From NCBI GenBank assembly GCA_034211175.1, contig JAXHUH010000048.1, forward strand, positions 43,382 to 107,381: a DNA stretch of 64,000 nt, given 5' to 3'. The position numbers were made by a program, and so were the translations under genes. Position 1 is the first letter of the stretch. Every line of letters starts with the position of its first letter. The notes below the pieces were generated by a model. The model saw nothing but the letters and a program-made list of their open reading frames with translations, was not told where the DNA came from and made no database searches. The DNA comes from JAXHUH01 sp034211175. Lineage in GTDB: Bacteria; Actinomycetota; Acidimicrobiia; Acidimicrobiales; CAIXPF01. Shown in pieces: positions 50,932 through 58,138 of this stretch.

Positions 50932-51612
50932 TCAGTGCAGAGGAGGTCCGGGCGCGTCCCTGGGCAGGGTGAGCACACCGTGGCGGTGTGCGAGGAGCAC
51001 CGCTTCGAGCGCGCTGTGGGCGTCGAACTTGGCGACGATGCTCTTCACGTGCCCACGGCAGGTGTTCAGGGTCATGTCGAGCTCGCGGGCGATCTGCTTG
51101 GGTTGGCGCCCGTTCGCCAGGAGCGACAGCACCTCGAGCTCGCGTGACGTGAGGCTGGTGACCCGGTCGGGGCGCTCGGCGGGCGAGGCCAGGACCCGCC
51201 CGAGCACCTCGGGATCGACCCGGATCGACGCGGTGGTCTCATCGCGCAGCGCGTCGAGCACCTCCTCGATCGGTGCGTCCTTGAGGATGAACGCGCTAGC
51301 CCCGACCGCAGCTGCCCGGGCGAGCGTGACGCCGTCCCCGTTGCCGGTGATGACGACGATGCGGGTCCCGGGTGCCTCGGCCAGGACGGCCGATGCGACG
51401 TCGATGCCGTCCTCGTCCGCCAGGCACACGTCGATCAGGGCCACGTCGGGCCGCTCGGCCGCAGCGACCGCGATCGCCTCCTCACCGGACCGCACGATGG
51501 CGATGCATCGCAGATCGTCGGCGGCATCGATCACGGAGCCGACCGACTCGCCGAACACCCGGTGGTCGTCGACGACGAGCACGCGGCGGGCTCCACGTTC
51601 CGTGCCGGGCAT
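50932..51612 (-). CDS. LuxR/NarL-family response regulator
   Basis: 226 residues. Receiver domain with acidic pair D15-D16 (VLVVDDHRVF), phospho-acceptor D61 (LIDVCLADEDG), Thr/Ser switch VVITGNGDG and Lys in FILKDAP; then a LuxR HTH (LTSRELEVLSLLANGRQPKQ, IARELDMTLNTCRGHVKSIV). ATG 51612 is directly preceded by an in-frame GTG. It probably works with the convergent kinase at 50187-50867. The target genes are unknown, but GAF-ANTAR genes lie immediately upstream on the same strand. Confidence 0.92.
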   Translation of the reverse strand: MPGTERGARRVLVVDDHRVFGESVGSVIDAADDLRCIAIVRSGEEAIAVAAAERPDVALIDVCLADEDGIDVASAVLAEAPGTRIVVITGNGDGVTLARAAAVGASAFILKDAPIEEVLDALRDETTASIRVDPEVLGRVLASPAERPDRVTSLTSRELEVLSLLANGRQPKQIARELDMTLNTCRGHVKSIVAKFDAHSALEAVLLAHRHGVLTLPRDAPGPPLH

Positions 51613-51695
51613 CACCGAGCCATCGTGCCCGGCCGTCGGGTCGTCAAACCCACACGACCCTTGCCGGCGGGGCGGCGGGAGCCCGATGCCGACGA

Positions 51696-52433
51696 TCAGG
51701 CCTGCAGCTCCTCCGCGCTCAACCGTCGCTCGACGACCGCGCGGGCGGTGTCGTCGAGGCGCAGGTTCCGGGCCCGGCTGTAGGCGCGGAGGAGCTCGAA
51801 GCTGGCGGTCATGTCGAGACCGGCGCGCTCGGCGATGCGGCCCTTCGCCTGTTCGATCACGATTCGCGAGGCGAGGGCGTGCTCGAGCTGGTCGACCGTC
51901 GTCTCGGTGCGGCTCAGGACGCGCCGGTTGACGATGCCGACCGTGGCGACGTCGGCGAGGCCGCGGGCCAACGCGAGCTCGTTCGGTTCGGGGACCCGCT
52001 CCCTGCGAGAGAACGTGTTCATCGCCCCGAGACGTTCGTCGTGGAACCTGAGGGGTACCGCGTGCATCGAGTGGAACCCGGCTTCCATCGTCCGGGGGAC
52101 GAACGCCGGCCACTGCTCCGCGCGGTCGGCGAGGCGTTCGACCACGATCTCCTCGCCGGTGCGGAACGCCTCGAAGCACGGGCCCTCGCCGCGCTGCAGC
52201 TGCAGCAGCTCGAGCAGGTTCGTCGTGTCGTCGCTGGAGGCCAGCAGCCGGAGCTCGCCCTCCTGGTGGAGGAGGATGCCGCCGGCGTCCACGTCGAGCA
52301 GCGTGAGGCCGTGGTGCAGCAGCCGGGCGGCGAAGCCGCTGACGTTCTCCCCGTCCACGAGCATCGAGCTCATCTCGACGAACGCGTCGACGATCCTCTG
52401 CTCACGTCCTCGGTCGGTCACGGGCATCGTCAC
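51696..52433 (-). CDS. GAF-ANTAR regulator 1
   Basis: 245 residues: N-terminal GAF sensor (about 10-165: FVEMSSMLVDGENVSGFAAR, LQRGEGPCFEAFRTGEEI, PLRFHDERLGAMNTFSR) and C-terminal ANTAR RNA-binding domain (about 185-240: LEHALASRIVIEQAKGRIAE, ASFELLRAYSRARNLRL). ANTAR proteins bind twin hairpins in nascent RNA and prevent termination. Translation starts at GTG 52433 inside the stop of the preceding GAF-ANTAR gene (GTGA), or at ATG 52427. The two are translationally coupled. Confidence 0.92.
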   Translation of the reverse strand: MTMPVTDRGREQRIVDAFVEMSSMLVDGENVSGFAARLLHHGLTLLDVDAGGILLHQEGELRLLASSDDTTNLLELLQLQRGEGPCFEAFRTGEEIVVERLADRAEQWPAFVPRTMEAGFHSMHAVPLRFHDERLGAMNTFSRRERVPEPNELALARGLADVATVGIVNRRVLSRTETTVDQLEHALASRIVIEQAKGRIAERAGLDMTASFELLRAYSRARNLRLDDTARAVVERRLSAEELQA

Positions 52434-53248
52434 TCCTCGGCTTCGCCGGCATCATCGCCGGGCAGCGCGAACCGCAGACGTCGATCGACGACGTCGCCGG
52501 CGATGGCGTTGAGCAGTCGGTCCTCGCTCCACGCGCGAGCGCGGAGCACGTTGAGCGCCTCGGCGACCGTCACGCCCATCTGGACCGACACCATGCCGGT
52601 CGCCTGGCTCAGCAGGTCGCTCCCGACCACGCGGTCGTACGTCAGCGTTCCGGAGAGCGCCTCGGCGAGCGGATGTGCGAGCGCCGCCGCCAGCGCGGTG
52701 GCGAGCTCGGTCGTCACCATGGCGATCGGGCCGCTTCGGCTCTGCAGGTTGATCGCCGCGAAGGAAGCCGCACCGAGCGCGATGGGCACACCGGCGATCG
52801 CCGCGTAGCCGAGGTCGAGCGCCTTGGCGGCCAGCAACGGCCACGGCGTGGCGTCGGGGTCGGCCACCTCCGCGCCGGACGGCACGTTGCGGCGGACCGC
52901 GTCCAGGCACGGGCCCTCGTCGAGGCTGAACTGCCAGTCGTCGAGGGTGCGCGCCGCTGCGGAGGACGCGCAGACGGTGAGCCGGTGTGTCGGGGGTGCG
53001 ATCCACGAGACGGTGAGGTCGTCGACGGCGAGCGCGTCGGCGCTCCGGCGACAAGGCTCGGGCACGGGCCTGTTCGCAGCCGCGTCCCCGACGGCGCCCG
53101 CCACGTTCGAGGCGAGTGCCCGGAGTGTCCCGGCGTCCATCAGGCCCGCAACGGCGAACGTGGCGGGGGGCGTGATGGTCCCGGGTCGGTCGGCGGCGTC
53201 TGCACGATCACCATGATCGGCGTCGGGCCTGTCGCCGGGCTGCTGCAT
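52430..53248 (-). CDS. GAF-ANTAR regulator 2
   Basis: 272 residues: GAF-like domain (about 40-190: LTVSWIAPPTHRLTVCASSA, DEGPCLDAVRRNVPSGAEV, VPIALGAASFAAINLQSRSG) and ANTAR-like C-terminus (LLSQATGMVSVQMGVTVAEA, LRARAWSEDRLLNAIAGDVV). The start is uncertain: ATG 53248 lacks a good ribosome site, and ATG 53140 is the alternative. The second GAF-ANTAR gene follows with overlap. Two tandem proteins of this type may form a heterodimer. Confidence 0.85.
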   Translation of the reverse strand: MQQPGDRPDADHGDRADAADRPGTITPPATFAVAGLMDAGTLRALASNVAGAVGDAAANRPVPEPCRRSADALAVDDLTVSWIAPPTHRLTVCASSAAARTLDDWQFSLDEGPCLDAVRRNVPSGAEVADPDATPWPLLAAKALDLGYAAIAGVPIALGAASFAAINLQSRSGPIAMVTTELATALAAALAHPLAEALSGTLTYDRVVGSDLLSQATGMVSVQMGVTVAEALNVLRARAWSEDRLLNAIAGDVVDRRLRFALPGDDAGEAEE

Positions 53249-53250
53249 TC

Positions 53251-53266
53251 CTGAAGAAACCCTGAA
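53251..53266 (+). promoter_or_regulatory. Direct repeats before the OmpR-type regulator
   Basis: CTGAAGAAACC and CTGAAACAGTT begin at 53251 and 53262, giving CTGAA words exactly 11 bases apart, the spacing used by OmpR/PhoB-type wing-helix dimers. They lie in the 29-base divergent gap between GAF-ANTAR 2 and the regulator gene, so autoregulation and control of the ANTAR genes are both possible. Confidence 0.4.
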
Positions 53267-53277
53267 ACAGTTTGGTC

Positions 53278-54078
53278 ATGCGGATCGTGGTGGTCAGCGG
53301 ACCGGACGACGTGACACGAGCCGTGCTGCACGCCCTCGGCGGCCGGGAGCCGCGGGCGGTCGTGAGCGTGGCCGACGCCCTTGCGCTGTGCGCCTCCGAG
53401 CAGGCCGATGCCGTGCTCGTCGTCTGGCCGGCCGATGAGGCCGACTGCCGAGCGACCTTGCGCTCGCTCGTCGCCGTTGACGCCGCGGTTCCGCTCATCG
53501 TGGTGGTCGCGCCGGGTCGGCTGGCCGAGCGCCGGTTGCTCGCAGCGGCGGACGTCCGATACGTCCCGCTCCCCTTTGACGCCGACGAGGTGATGTCCCT
53601 GTTCGGGGCGCCGTCCGGTCCGCCGTCCACCGGTCAGCTCCGGGCCGGCGACATCGCCATCGACCAGGACGAGTGGACGGTTCGACGGTCGGGCCACGAT
53701 GTGGGTCTCACGCGTCGCGAGTTCGAGCTGCTGGTCCACCTCATGCGCCACCAGCGGATGGTTCAGAGCAAGGACCAGCTGCTCGCGGCGGTGTGGGGCT
53801 CCCACGACTACTCGCACAACGTGGTCGAGGTCACGGTCGGACACCTGCGTCGCAAGCTCGAGCGTCTCGGTGTCCGTGTGGTGCACACGGTCCAGGGGGT
53901 CGGCTACGTCCTGCGGCCCGGGGAGAGCCCCGACGTGTCCGAGGCCGGGGAGTCGGATCGGCGAATGCATCTCCTCGCCGAGCGTGACTGGCTCATTGCC
54001 GAGAGCGATCGGCTCATCGCTGAACGGCGGACCAACTCGGCCGAGCTCCGGATCCACGATCGCGAGCACTGGTCATGA
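53278..54078 (+). CDS. OmpR-type regulator with degenerate receiver
   Basis: 266 residues. Residues 1-105 keep the receiver fold, with acidic residues in SGPDD. The phospho-acceptor position reads LVVWPADEAD without the Asp after the strand, and the Lys of the KPF motif is lost (VPLPFD). A complete winged-helix effector domain follows (LTRREFELLVHLMRHQR, WGSHDYSHNVVEVTVGHLRR, VVHTVQGVGYVLRPG). A coiled tail is rich in Arg/Glu (LLAERDWLIAESDRLIAERR). It should act without phosphorylation, for example by ligand or partner binding. No kinase is adjacent on its strand. Confidence 0.87.
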   Translation: MRIVVVSGPDDVTRAVLHALGGREPRAVVSVADALALCASEQADAVLVVWPADEADCRATLRSLVAVDAAVPLIVVVAPGRLAERRLLAAADVRYVPLPFDADEVMSLFGAPSGPPSTGQLRAGDIAIDQDEWTVRRSGHDVGLTRREFELLVHLMRHQRMVQSKDQLLAAVWGSHDYSHNVVEVTVGHLRRKLERLGVRVVHTVQGVGYVLRPGESPDVSEAGESDRRMHLLAERDWLIAESDRLIAERRTNSAELRIHDREHWS

Positions 54079-54218
54079 AGCGGCTGCCGCCCGACCGGCC
54101 CGACGGCCCTTTCGTCACGCGTGCCACCTGTGGGACGATCAGCTCACGCGAACACCGCGCATGCACGACACTCCGCCCCGGACCACGGCGGACTCGTCTC
54201 CCCACGAGAGGGGCAGGA

Positions 54219-54692
54219 GTGACGTACACACGATCCGACGACGGAAGCACCGATCGGCCATTACCTCGGTTCGAGGACACCGGCTGGTACACGGGTGGCA
54301 CGGGCCTGCTCGGCGTCCGCACTCGGTTCGAGACCACGCAAGCCCGTGTCGAGCTCGCGGGTGAGCTGTGCCTGTTCTCTGCGTCGGCCTTCGACGTGCA
54401 CCTGCAGGTGCTCATCGCGTTCGGACGGCCGGACCTCGAGATCGACGCGTCGGGCCTCGATCTCCTCAGCGCCGCCGGGGTACGCGTCCTCCTGGAGAAC
54501 GCGCGACGATGCGCCGGCGATGGTGGTCGGCTGCGCCTCGTCGCGGCGTCGCCGCCCGCTCATCGGGTGCTCGACGTGTGCGGCCTCTCCGAGCACCTCG
54601 GGCTCGGGTCCCGTCGCCCGTTCGGCGACCGCTGGTCCTCGGCGCCTCGTGGCCGGCGTCGGTGCCGCCGGGTGCCGACCGCTGCCCGGTGA
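54219..54692 (+). CDS. STAS-domain anti-sigma-factor antagonist
   Basis: 157 residues from GTG 54219 (GAGAGGGG upstream). STAS domain with ARVELAGELCLFSASAFDVH, LEIDASGLDLLSAAGVRVLL and LDVCGLSEHL; S84 is at the phosphorylation site of SpoIIAA/RsbV-type proteins. Such proteins free a SigB/SigF-type sigma factor by binding its RsbW-like kinase; no kinase gene is in this window. The C-terminal 20 residues are basic and look unstructured. Confidence 0.8.
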   Translation: MTYTRSDDGSTDRPLPRFEDTGWYTGGTGLLGVRTRFETTQARVELAGELCLFSASAFDVHLQVLIAFGRPDLEIDASGLDLLSAAGVRVLLENARRCAGDGGRLRLVAASPPAHRVLDVCGLSEHLGLGSRRPFGDRWSSAPRGRRRCRRVPTAAR

Positions 54693-54824
54693 CGCTCGGG
54701 ACGGCCACGCCGTCCGCGTCCGGGTCACCTCGGAGCGCCGGCTCCGGGCTGCGCCCGCTGAGCGCCCGGTTTCGGGGGACCGTGGCCGGGGAAGTCGGGT
54801 CACACCCCGACGCACGAGGACACC

Positions 54825-55361
54825 ATGGCGCACGATCACGACGAACTGCTCCGGCTCTACCTCGACGACCACTGGGCGGGCGCGGGCGCTGGCGCCTCGC
54901 TGGCGAAGCGATTGCAGCAGAACAACCGCGACACGCCGTGGGCGGGGGAGCTGACCTGGCTCGCCCGCCAGGTCGAGGAGGACGACGAGAGACTCGAGTC
55001 GCTGCGCCGCGACATCGACGCCGAGGGCGGCACGCTCAAGCGCTACGCCGCCCGCGTCGGTGAGCGGATCGGCCGTCTCGTGCCCAACCGCCGCCTGCGG
55101 AGCTACTCGCCGCTGAGCCGCGTGCTCGAGACCGAGGCGATGATGGCCGGCGTCGCCGGCAAGGCGCGCCTGTGGACGTCGCTGTGCGCCGGCGGCGCGG
55201 GCCGCACGCGGCTGGCGCCGTTCGACCTGGAGCGACTCGGCGAGCGGGCCGAGGAACAACTGGCCGTCCTGCACGAGTTCCACGAGCGGGCCGCCGCGGT
55301 CGCGTTCGACCCGGCGGTCGAGACGTTGCAGGCACCGTCGACGTCGACGCCCCGCACCTGA
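54825..55361 (+). CDS. Conserved all-helical protein
   Basis: 178 residues, predicted helical throughout (HDELLRLYLDDHWAGAGAGA, LTWLARQVEEDDERLESLRR, DLERLGERAEEQLAVLHEFH). There is no signal or membrane segment. It resembles helical-bundle 'hypothetical' proteins of actinobacteria that occur near stress genes; a ferritin-like or DUF892-type bundle is possible but no metal-binding motif is clear. It is convergent with the hemerythrin gene. Confidence 0.7.
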   Translation: MAHDHDELLRLYLDDHWAGAGAGASLAKRLQQNNRDTPWAGELTWLARQVEEDDERLESLRRDIDAEGGTLKRYAARVGERIGRLVPNRRLRSYSPLSRVLETEAMMAGVAGKARLWTSLCAGGAGRTRLAPFDLERLGERAEEQLAVLHEFHERAAAVAFDPAVETLQAPSTSTPRT

Positions 55362-55466
55362 GCTCGGGGTCTACCGGGCCCGGAGTGCCGGGCTGGGGAG
55401 GAGACGGGTGAGGACCGGGCCCGCGGCGCCGCAGCGCACCCCGGGCCCGGGATGTCGTCCGCGGGG

Positions 55467-56051
55467 CTAGGAGCTGCGGGCGGCGTGGATCGCATCGCGG
55501 GCGCGGTCGGCGATCGCGGCGAACGGGCCGACGACCGCGTTGCCCGCCGGCGAGGTCGGCGAGCCCGGGTGAGGATGGGTGGGTGCCGTGCTCTCGGCCG
55601 CGCGGAAGACGCGGGCGAGGGTGACGAGCCGGTCCCGGTCGATCTCGCGGTCCAGGATCGGGTGCTCGTGCTCCTCCTCGTGCTCGGCGTGCGCGACGAC
55701 GTCGGCGCGCAGCGACCGGAGCGCGGCGTCGAAGCCGGGATCGTCGACGCCCATCTTCTCGAGGCGGTCGAGGAGCTGCTCGTCCGACTTCTCCTCCTCG
55801 AGCCGGTCCCTCACGACGGCCTCGCCGCCAGGGGCGTTGCCGGTCAGGGGGTGCACGACCTCCTGCTCGGCCGTCTCGTGGACGATCAGCTTGCGGGTCA
55901 GCTCCCGGAAGGCCTCCTCGCGACGTTCGGAGCCCGACGCCCGCTCGACGGCGGCGAAGAGCTGCTTGATCTCGGCGTGGTCGTGCAGGACCGCGGCGAG
56001 CAGGTCGTCGGGTCGGGCCTTGGCCTTCAGGTAGTCGTCGGTCGTGCTCAT
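55467..56051 (-). CDS. Hemerythrin HHE-domain protein
   Basis: 194 residues. Four-helix di-iron protein: LAAVLHDHAEIKQLFAAVE (first His), LIVHETAEQEVVHP (HxxxE), VVAHAEHEEEHEHPIL (HxxxE). The C-terminal 50 residues are Pro/Ala-rich. It may bind O2 or NO or sense redox state. A GTGT-N15-GGGTA box lies 41-64 bases upstream, linking it to the SigB/SigF-type group. Confidence 0.92.
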   Translation of the reverse strand: MSTTDDYLKAKARPDDLLAAVLHDHAEIKQLFAAVERASGSERREEAFRELTRKLIVHETAEQEVVHPLTGNAPGGEAVVRDRLEEEKSDEQLLDRLEKMGVDDPGFDAALRSLRADVVAHAEHEEEHEHPILDREIDRDRLVTLARVFRAAESTAPTHPHPGSPTSPAGNAVVGPFAAIADRARDAIHAARSS

Positions 56052-56091
56052 CAGAGCCTCCTGGTACCTCGGGGACCGAACCCGCGTGCAC

Positions 56092-56115
56092 TACCCGGAC
56101 CGGAGGAGGCCACAC
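56092..56115 (-). promoter_or_regulatory. SigB/SigF-type promoter before the hemerythrin gene
   Basis: On the minus strand GTGT (56115-56112), exactly 15 bases, then GGGTA (56096-56092) followed by G. One mismatch in the -35 word. Confidence 0.55.
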
Positions 56116-56386
56116 ACACCTACCGGGCCTTCAGCTCGTCACCGTGGTCGCGGACGATTGCGATCGCCCGCTCGCCCTCGGGGCTGTGACCGACGGTTCA
56201 TGGCCATGTAGCGTCGCGCTCGAGAGCAGCGGCCCGTGCGGGCGATGCTCCCGCTCCGCTCCGGACCTCGGCGGACTCCTTCGGTCGTCAGAGGAGCGGA
56301 CTCGTGTCGAACGTGTCGATCCACCGCAGCGGTCGGCGAGCCCGTGCCGCCGCCCCCGGACCGGTCGAGGCGGCACCGTGGCGTCC
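56116..56386. other. Gap without a recognisable gene
   Basis: The 335-base space between the divergent hemerythrin and STAS-like genes (56052-56386) contains the hemerythrin promoter and no ORF with protein-like composition in either direction. No clear promoter for the STAS-like gene was found. Confidence 0.5.
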
Positions 56387-56809
56387 ATGAGCGTCGCAGT
56401 GCAGAGGCCCGATGGTTCGGCGATCCGCGTGGTCGTCCTGCGGGGCTGCAGCGGCGACCCCCTACCGCCGGACATCGCTCGGACGGTCGCGCCCGGCGGG
56501 CAGTCCGGGCCGACGATCATCGACCTCAGCGAGGTGACGATCCTCGGCCCGGAGATCGATGAGGTCGTACGTCGCGTGGTCGCGCTGGTGCGAGCGCAGC
56601 CGTACTGCGTCGTCGCCCATCGTCGGGTGGCGAGAACGGCCTGTCGCCGCTTCGGCGTCGGCGCCACCGCGGCCTTGTTCGCCACGGTGGCCGACGCCCT
56701 CCAGGCCCACCGCTACGCCTGTGACGGCTACGGACCGGGATGGGCCCCCGCCACCTCGGCGGGCGGGAGCGGGAGGACGGGCGCCCGGGCGCATCGGGGC
56801 ACCGGATGA
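56387..56809 (+). CDS. STAS-like protein of unknown function
   Basis: 140 residues from ATG 56387. The central part (IRVVVLRGCSGDPLPPDI, IIDLSEVTILGPEIDEVVRR, VVAHRRVARTACRRFGVG) follows the strand-helix order of a degenerate STAS domain, with Leu-Ser-Glu at the place of the usual Asp-Ser. The C-terminus is Gly/Arg-rich. It may be a non-phosphorylatable antagonist or simply a divergent relative; function uncertain. Confidence 0.6.
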   Translation: MSVAVQRPDGSAIRVVVLRGCSGDPLPPDIARTVAPGGQSGPTIIDLSEVTILGPEIDEVVRRVVALVRAQPYCVVAHRRVARTACRRFGVGATAALFATVADALQAHRYACDGYGPGWAPATSAGGSGRTGARAHRGTG

Positions 56810-57017
56810 GCGCGTCGCCGGCGCAGGCCGCTCATTGGTCGACCATTGGGTCGGTGATCGTGTTGGAGTAGCGGTTGCCCGCTCGGAACGTCAGGGGACG
56901 GCCAGGTCCGCGTGCTGTGTCGACGGCCAGGCTGAGTATCGCCGCCTCTGACGTGCCGAGGCCTCGCGACCGCCTTCAAGGACATGCCCGACCGAGGGCC
57001 GAACAATGAGCTAGCGG

Positions 57018-57554
57018 CTACGAGGCCTCGACTCCGACGAGTGATTCCACCACCCGGCGGCCGAGCTCCTGCGTGAGCTCGGAGGTTGCACGCTGGTACG
57101 CCGGGCTCCGCTCGTGGACCCAACGGGGAGTGCGGACCGCCCAACCCGTGTCCCGGAAGTGGCGCTTGAGCGACCCGACGATGAACGGCGTGGCGTAGCC
57201 GAGGAACGGGACCCGCTTCGACGGGTCGAATCGTTGAAGAGACCGCAGCAGGCCCTCGAGCGCCACCTGCTCCAGGTCCTCGAGCGGCTCCCGGTGGCGA
57301 TGGCACCGCCGCGCCAGGGCCAGCGCGGAGTCGGAGTAGATGGCGACGAGCGCCTGGCTCGTCGGTGTGCAGCGGTGTCTGTCGAAGCAGACATGGAGGA
57401 GCCAGGTCTCTCCGTCGACCGACGATTCACGGGAGGGCTCACCGTTGCGGGGCCGGGGAAAGGTGCGCCGGGCGATCGTCCGGCTCCTGCGGTCACGGGT
57501 GCAAGTGCGACACGTCGTGGCGGTGCGGCCGTCGAGTTCGTGGACCATGCTCAT
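57018..57554 (-). CDS. Truncated SigB/SigF-type sigma factor (region 2 only)
   Basis: 178 residues from ATG 57554 (57548 is an alternative). After a 75-residue Arg/Cys-containing N-terminus, sigma-70 region 2 is clear (ALVAIYSDSALALARRCHRH, EPLEDLEQVALEGLLRSLQR, FDPSKRVPFLGYATPFIVGS, LKRHFRDTGWAVRTPR). Region 3 begins (RATSELTQELGR), and the protein then ends within 12 residues; region 4 is absent and was not found downstream in any minus-strand frame. It keeps the core-binding surface but lacks the -35 reader, so it could be a decayed gene or a competitor for core polymerase. Confidence 0.8.
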   Translation of the reverse strand: MSMVHELDGRTATTCRTCTRDRRSRTIARRTFPRPRNGEPSRESSVDGETWLLHVCFDRHRCTPTSQALVAIYSDSALALARRCHRHREPLEDLEQVALEGLLRSLQRFDPSKRVPFLGYATPFIVGSLKRHFRDTGWAVRTPRWVHERSPAYQRATSELTQELGRRVVESLVGVEAS

Positions 57555-57612
57555 CACCTGGTCCGTTCCCGGGTCGACGGTAAGCGGACCTGCCGCGATC
57601 ACGAGGGATCAG

Positions 57613-57628
57613 CCCCCCGTTTTGGGGG
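57613..57628 (-). terminator. CCCCC/GGGGG hairpin upstream of the truncated sigma gene
   Basis: CCCCCCGTTTTGGGGG (57613-57628) pairs five G-C steps around a small A/T-rich loop. It lies between the small acidic-protein gene (57710-57943) and the truncated sigma gene, both on the minus strand, 80 bases after the stop of the former, and could separate their transcripts. Confidence 0.45.
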
Positions 57629-57709
57629 TGTCGGGCCGAGGCCCGAACGCGGGTCCGACGCGCGGACGGCGCCGCGTGGTGCGCGGCGCCGTCCTGCGTC
57701 GATGTTCGG

Positions 57710-57943
57710 CTATCGGCCGAGGCGGGCGGCGAGGAGCTGCTTGCCCTGCTCAGCGCCCTTGCGGCTCTCGCCCTGGGCCCGACGGAAGAACTCGGCGAGC
57801 TCGTTGTCGCCGGAGCGCTCCGCGTCCTGGCAGTAGGTCTCGAGTCGCGCCACGTTGTTCAGGCAGTTCTCGGTGAACCAGATGATGTTGTAGTCCTTGT
57901 CGGCGGTGCCGGTGCTCTCGCCGGTCTCGGTGGTGGTCGCCAT
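57710..57943 (-). CDS. Small helical stress-type protein
   Basis: 77 residues from ATG 57943, which has AGGGAGG nine bases upstream. Thr/Gly-rich N-terminal tail, then a helical body (DYNIIWFTENCLNNVARLET, YCQDAERSGDNELAEFFRRA, QGESRKGAEQGKQLLAARL) with two cysteines. Strong codon and spacing signs of a real gene; no known family can be named. A near-perfect GTTT-N15-GGGTA promoter lies 76-99 bases upstream, so it is probably induced in general stress. Confidence 0.8.
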   Translation of the reverse strand: MATTTETGESTGTADKDYNIIWFTENCLNNVARLETYCQDAERSGDNELAEFFRRAQGESRKGAEQGKQLLAARLGR

Positions 57944-58018
57944 GAGGTACCTCCCTGGTCGTCATGCGGCGGCCCGCCGTCGGTCGGCGGGTCGCCTCGC
58001 AACCTCTCGGTGGGCCGC

Positions 58019-58042
58019 TACCCCTCGGCGGCGACCACAAAC
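58019..58042 (-). promoter_or_regulatory. SigB/SigF-type promoter before the 77-residue gene
   Basis: On the minus strand GTTT (58042-58039), exactly 15 bases, then GGGTA (58023-58019) followed by G: the full SigF-type consensus. Confidence 0.7.
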
Positions 58043-58072
58043 AGCAGCGACGGCCGCATCGTCACCAGGACG

Positions 58073-58096
58073 TGTTCGGCCGGCCGTGCACGGGTA
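58073..58096 (+). promoter_or_regulatory. Possible SigB/SigF-type promoter before the hydrolase gene
   Basis: TGTT (58073-58076), 15 bases, then GGGTA (58092-58096), 42 bases before GTG 58139; weaker -35 than its divergent neighbour. Confidence 0.4.
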
Positions 58097-58138
58097 CGCG
58101 TCCGCTGAAATGGGTCCCGACTGTGGAGGACGGCGCTC

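Noticed and set aside
54693..54824. GTTT at about 54768 as a SigF-type promoter for the helical protein gene
   Set aside because: At 15-17 bases the -10 words are GGGGA or GGAAG rather than GGGTA.
56810..57017. CGAGGCCTCG palindromes and TGGTCGACCA as operators, or lost sigma region 4 sequence
   Set aside because: The palindromes are short and expected at this GC content, and no sigma-4-like residues appear in any minus-strand frame.
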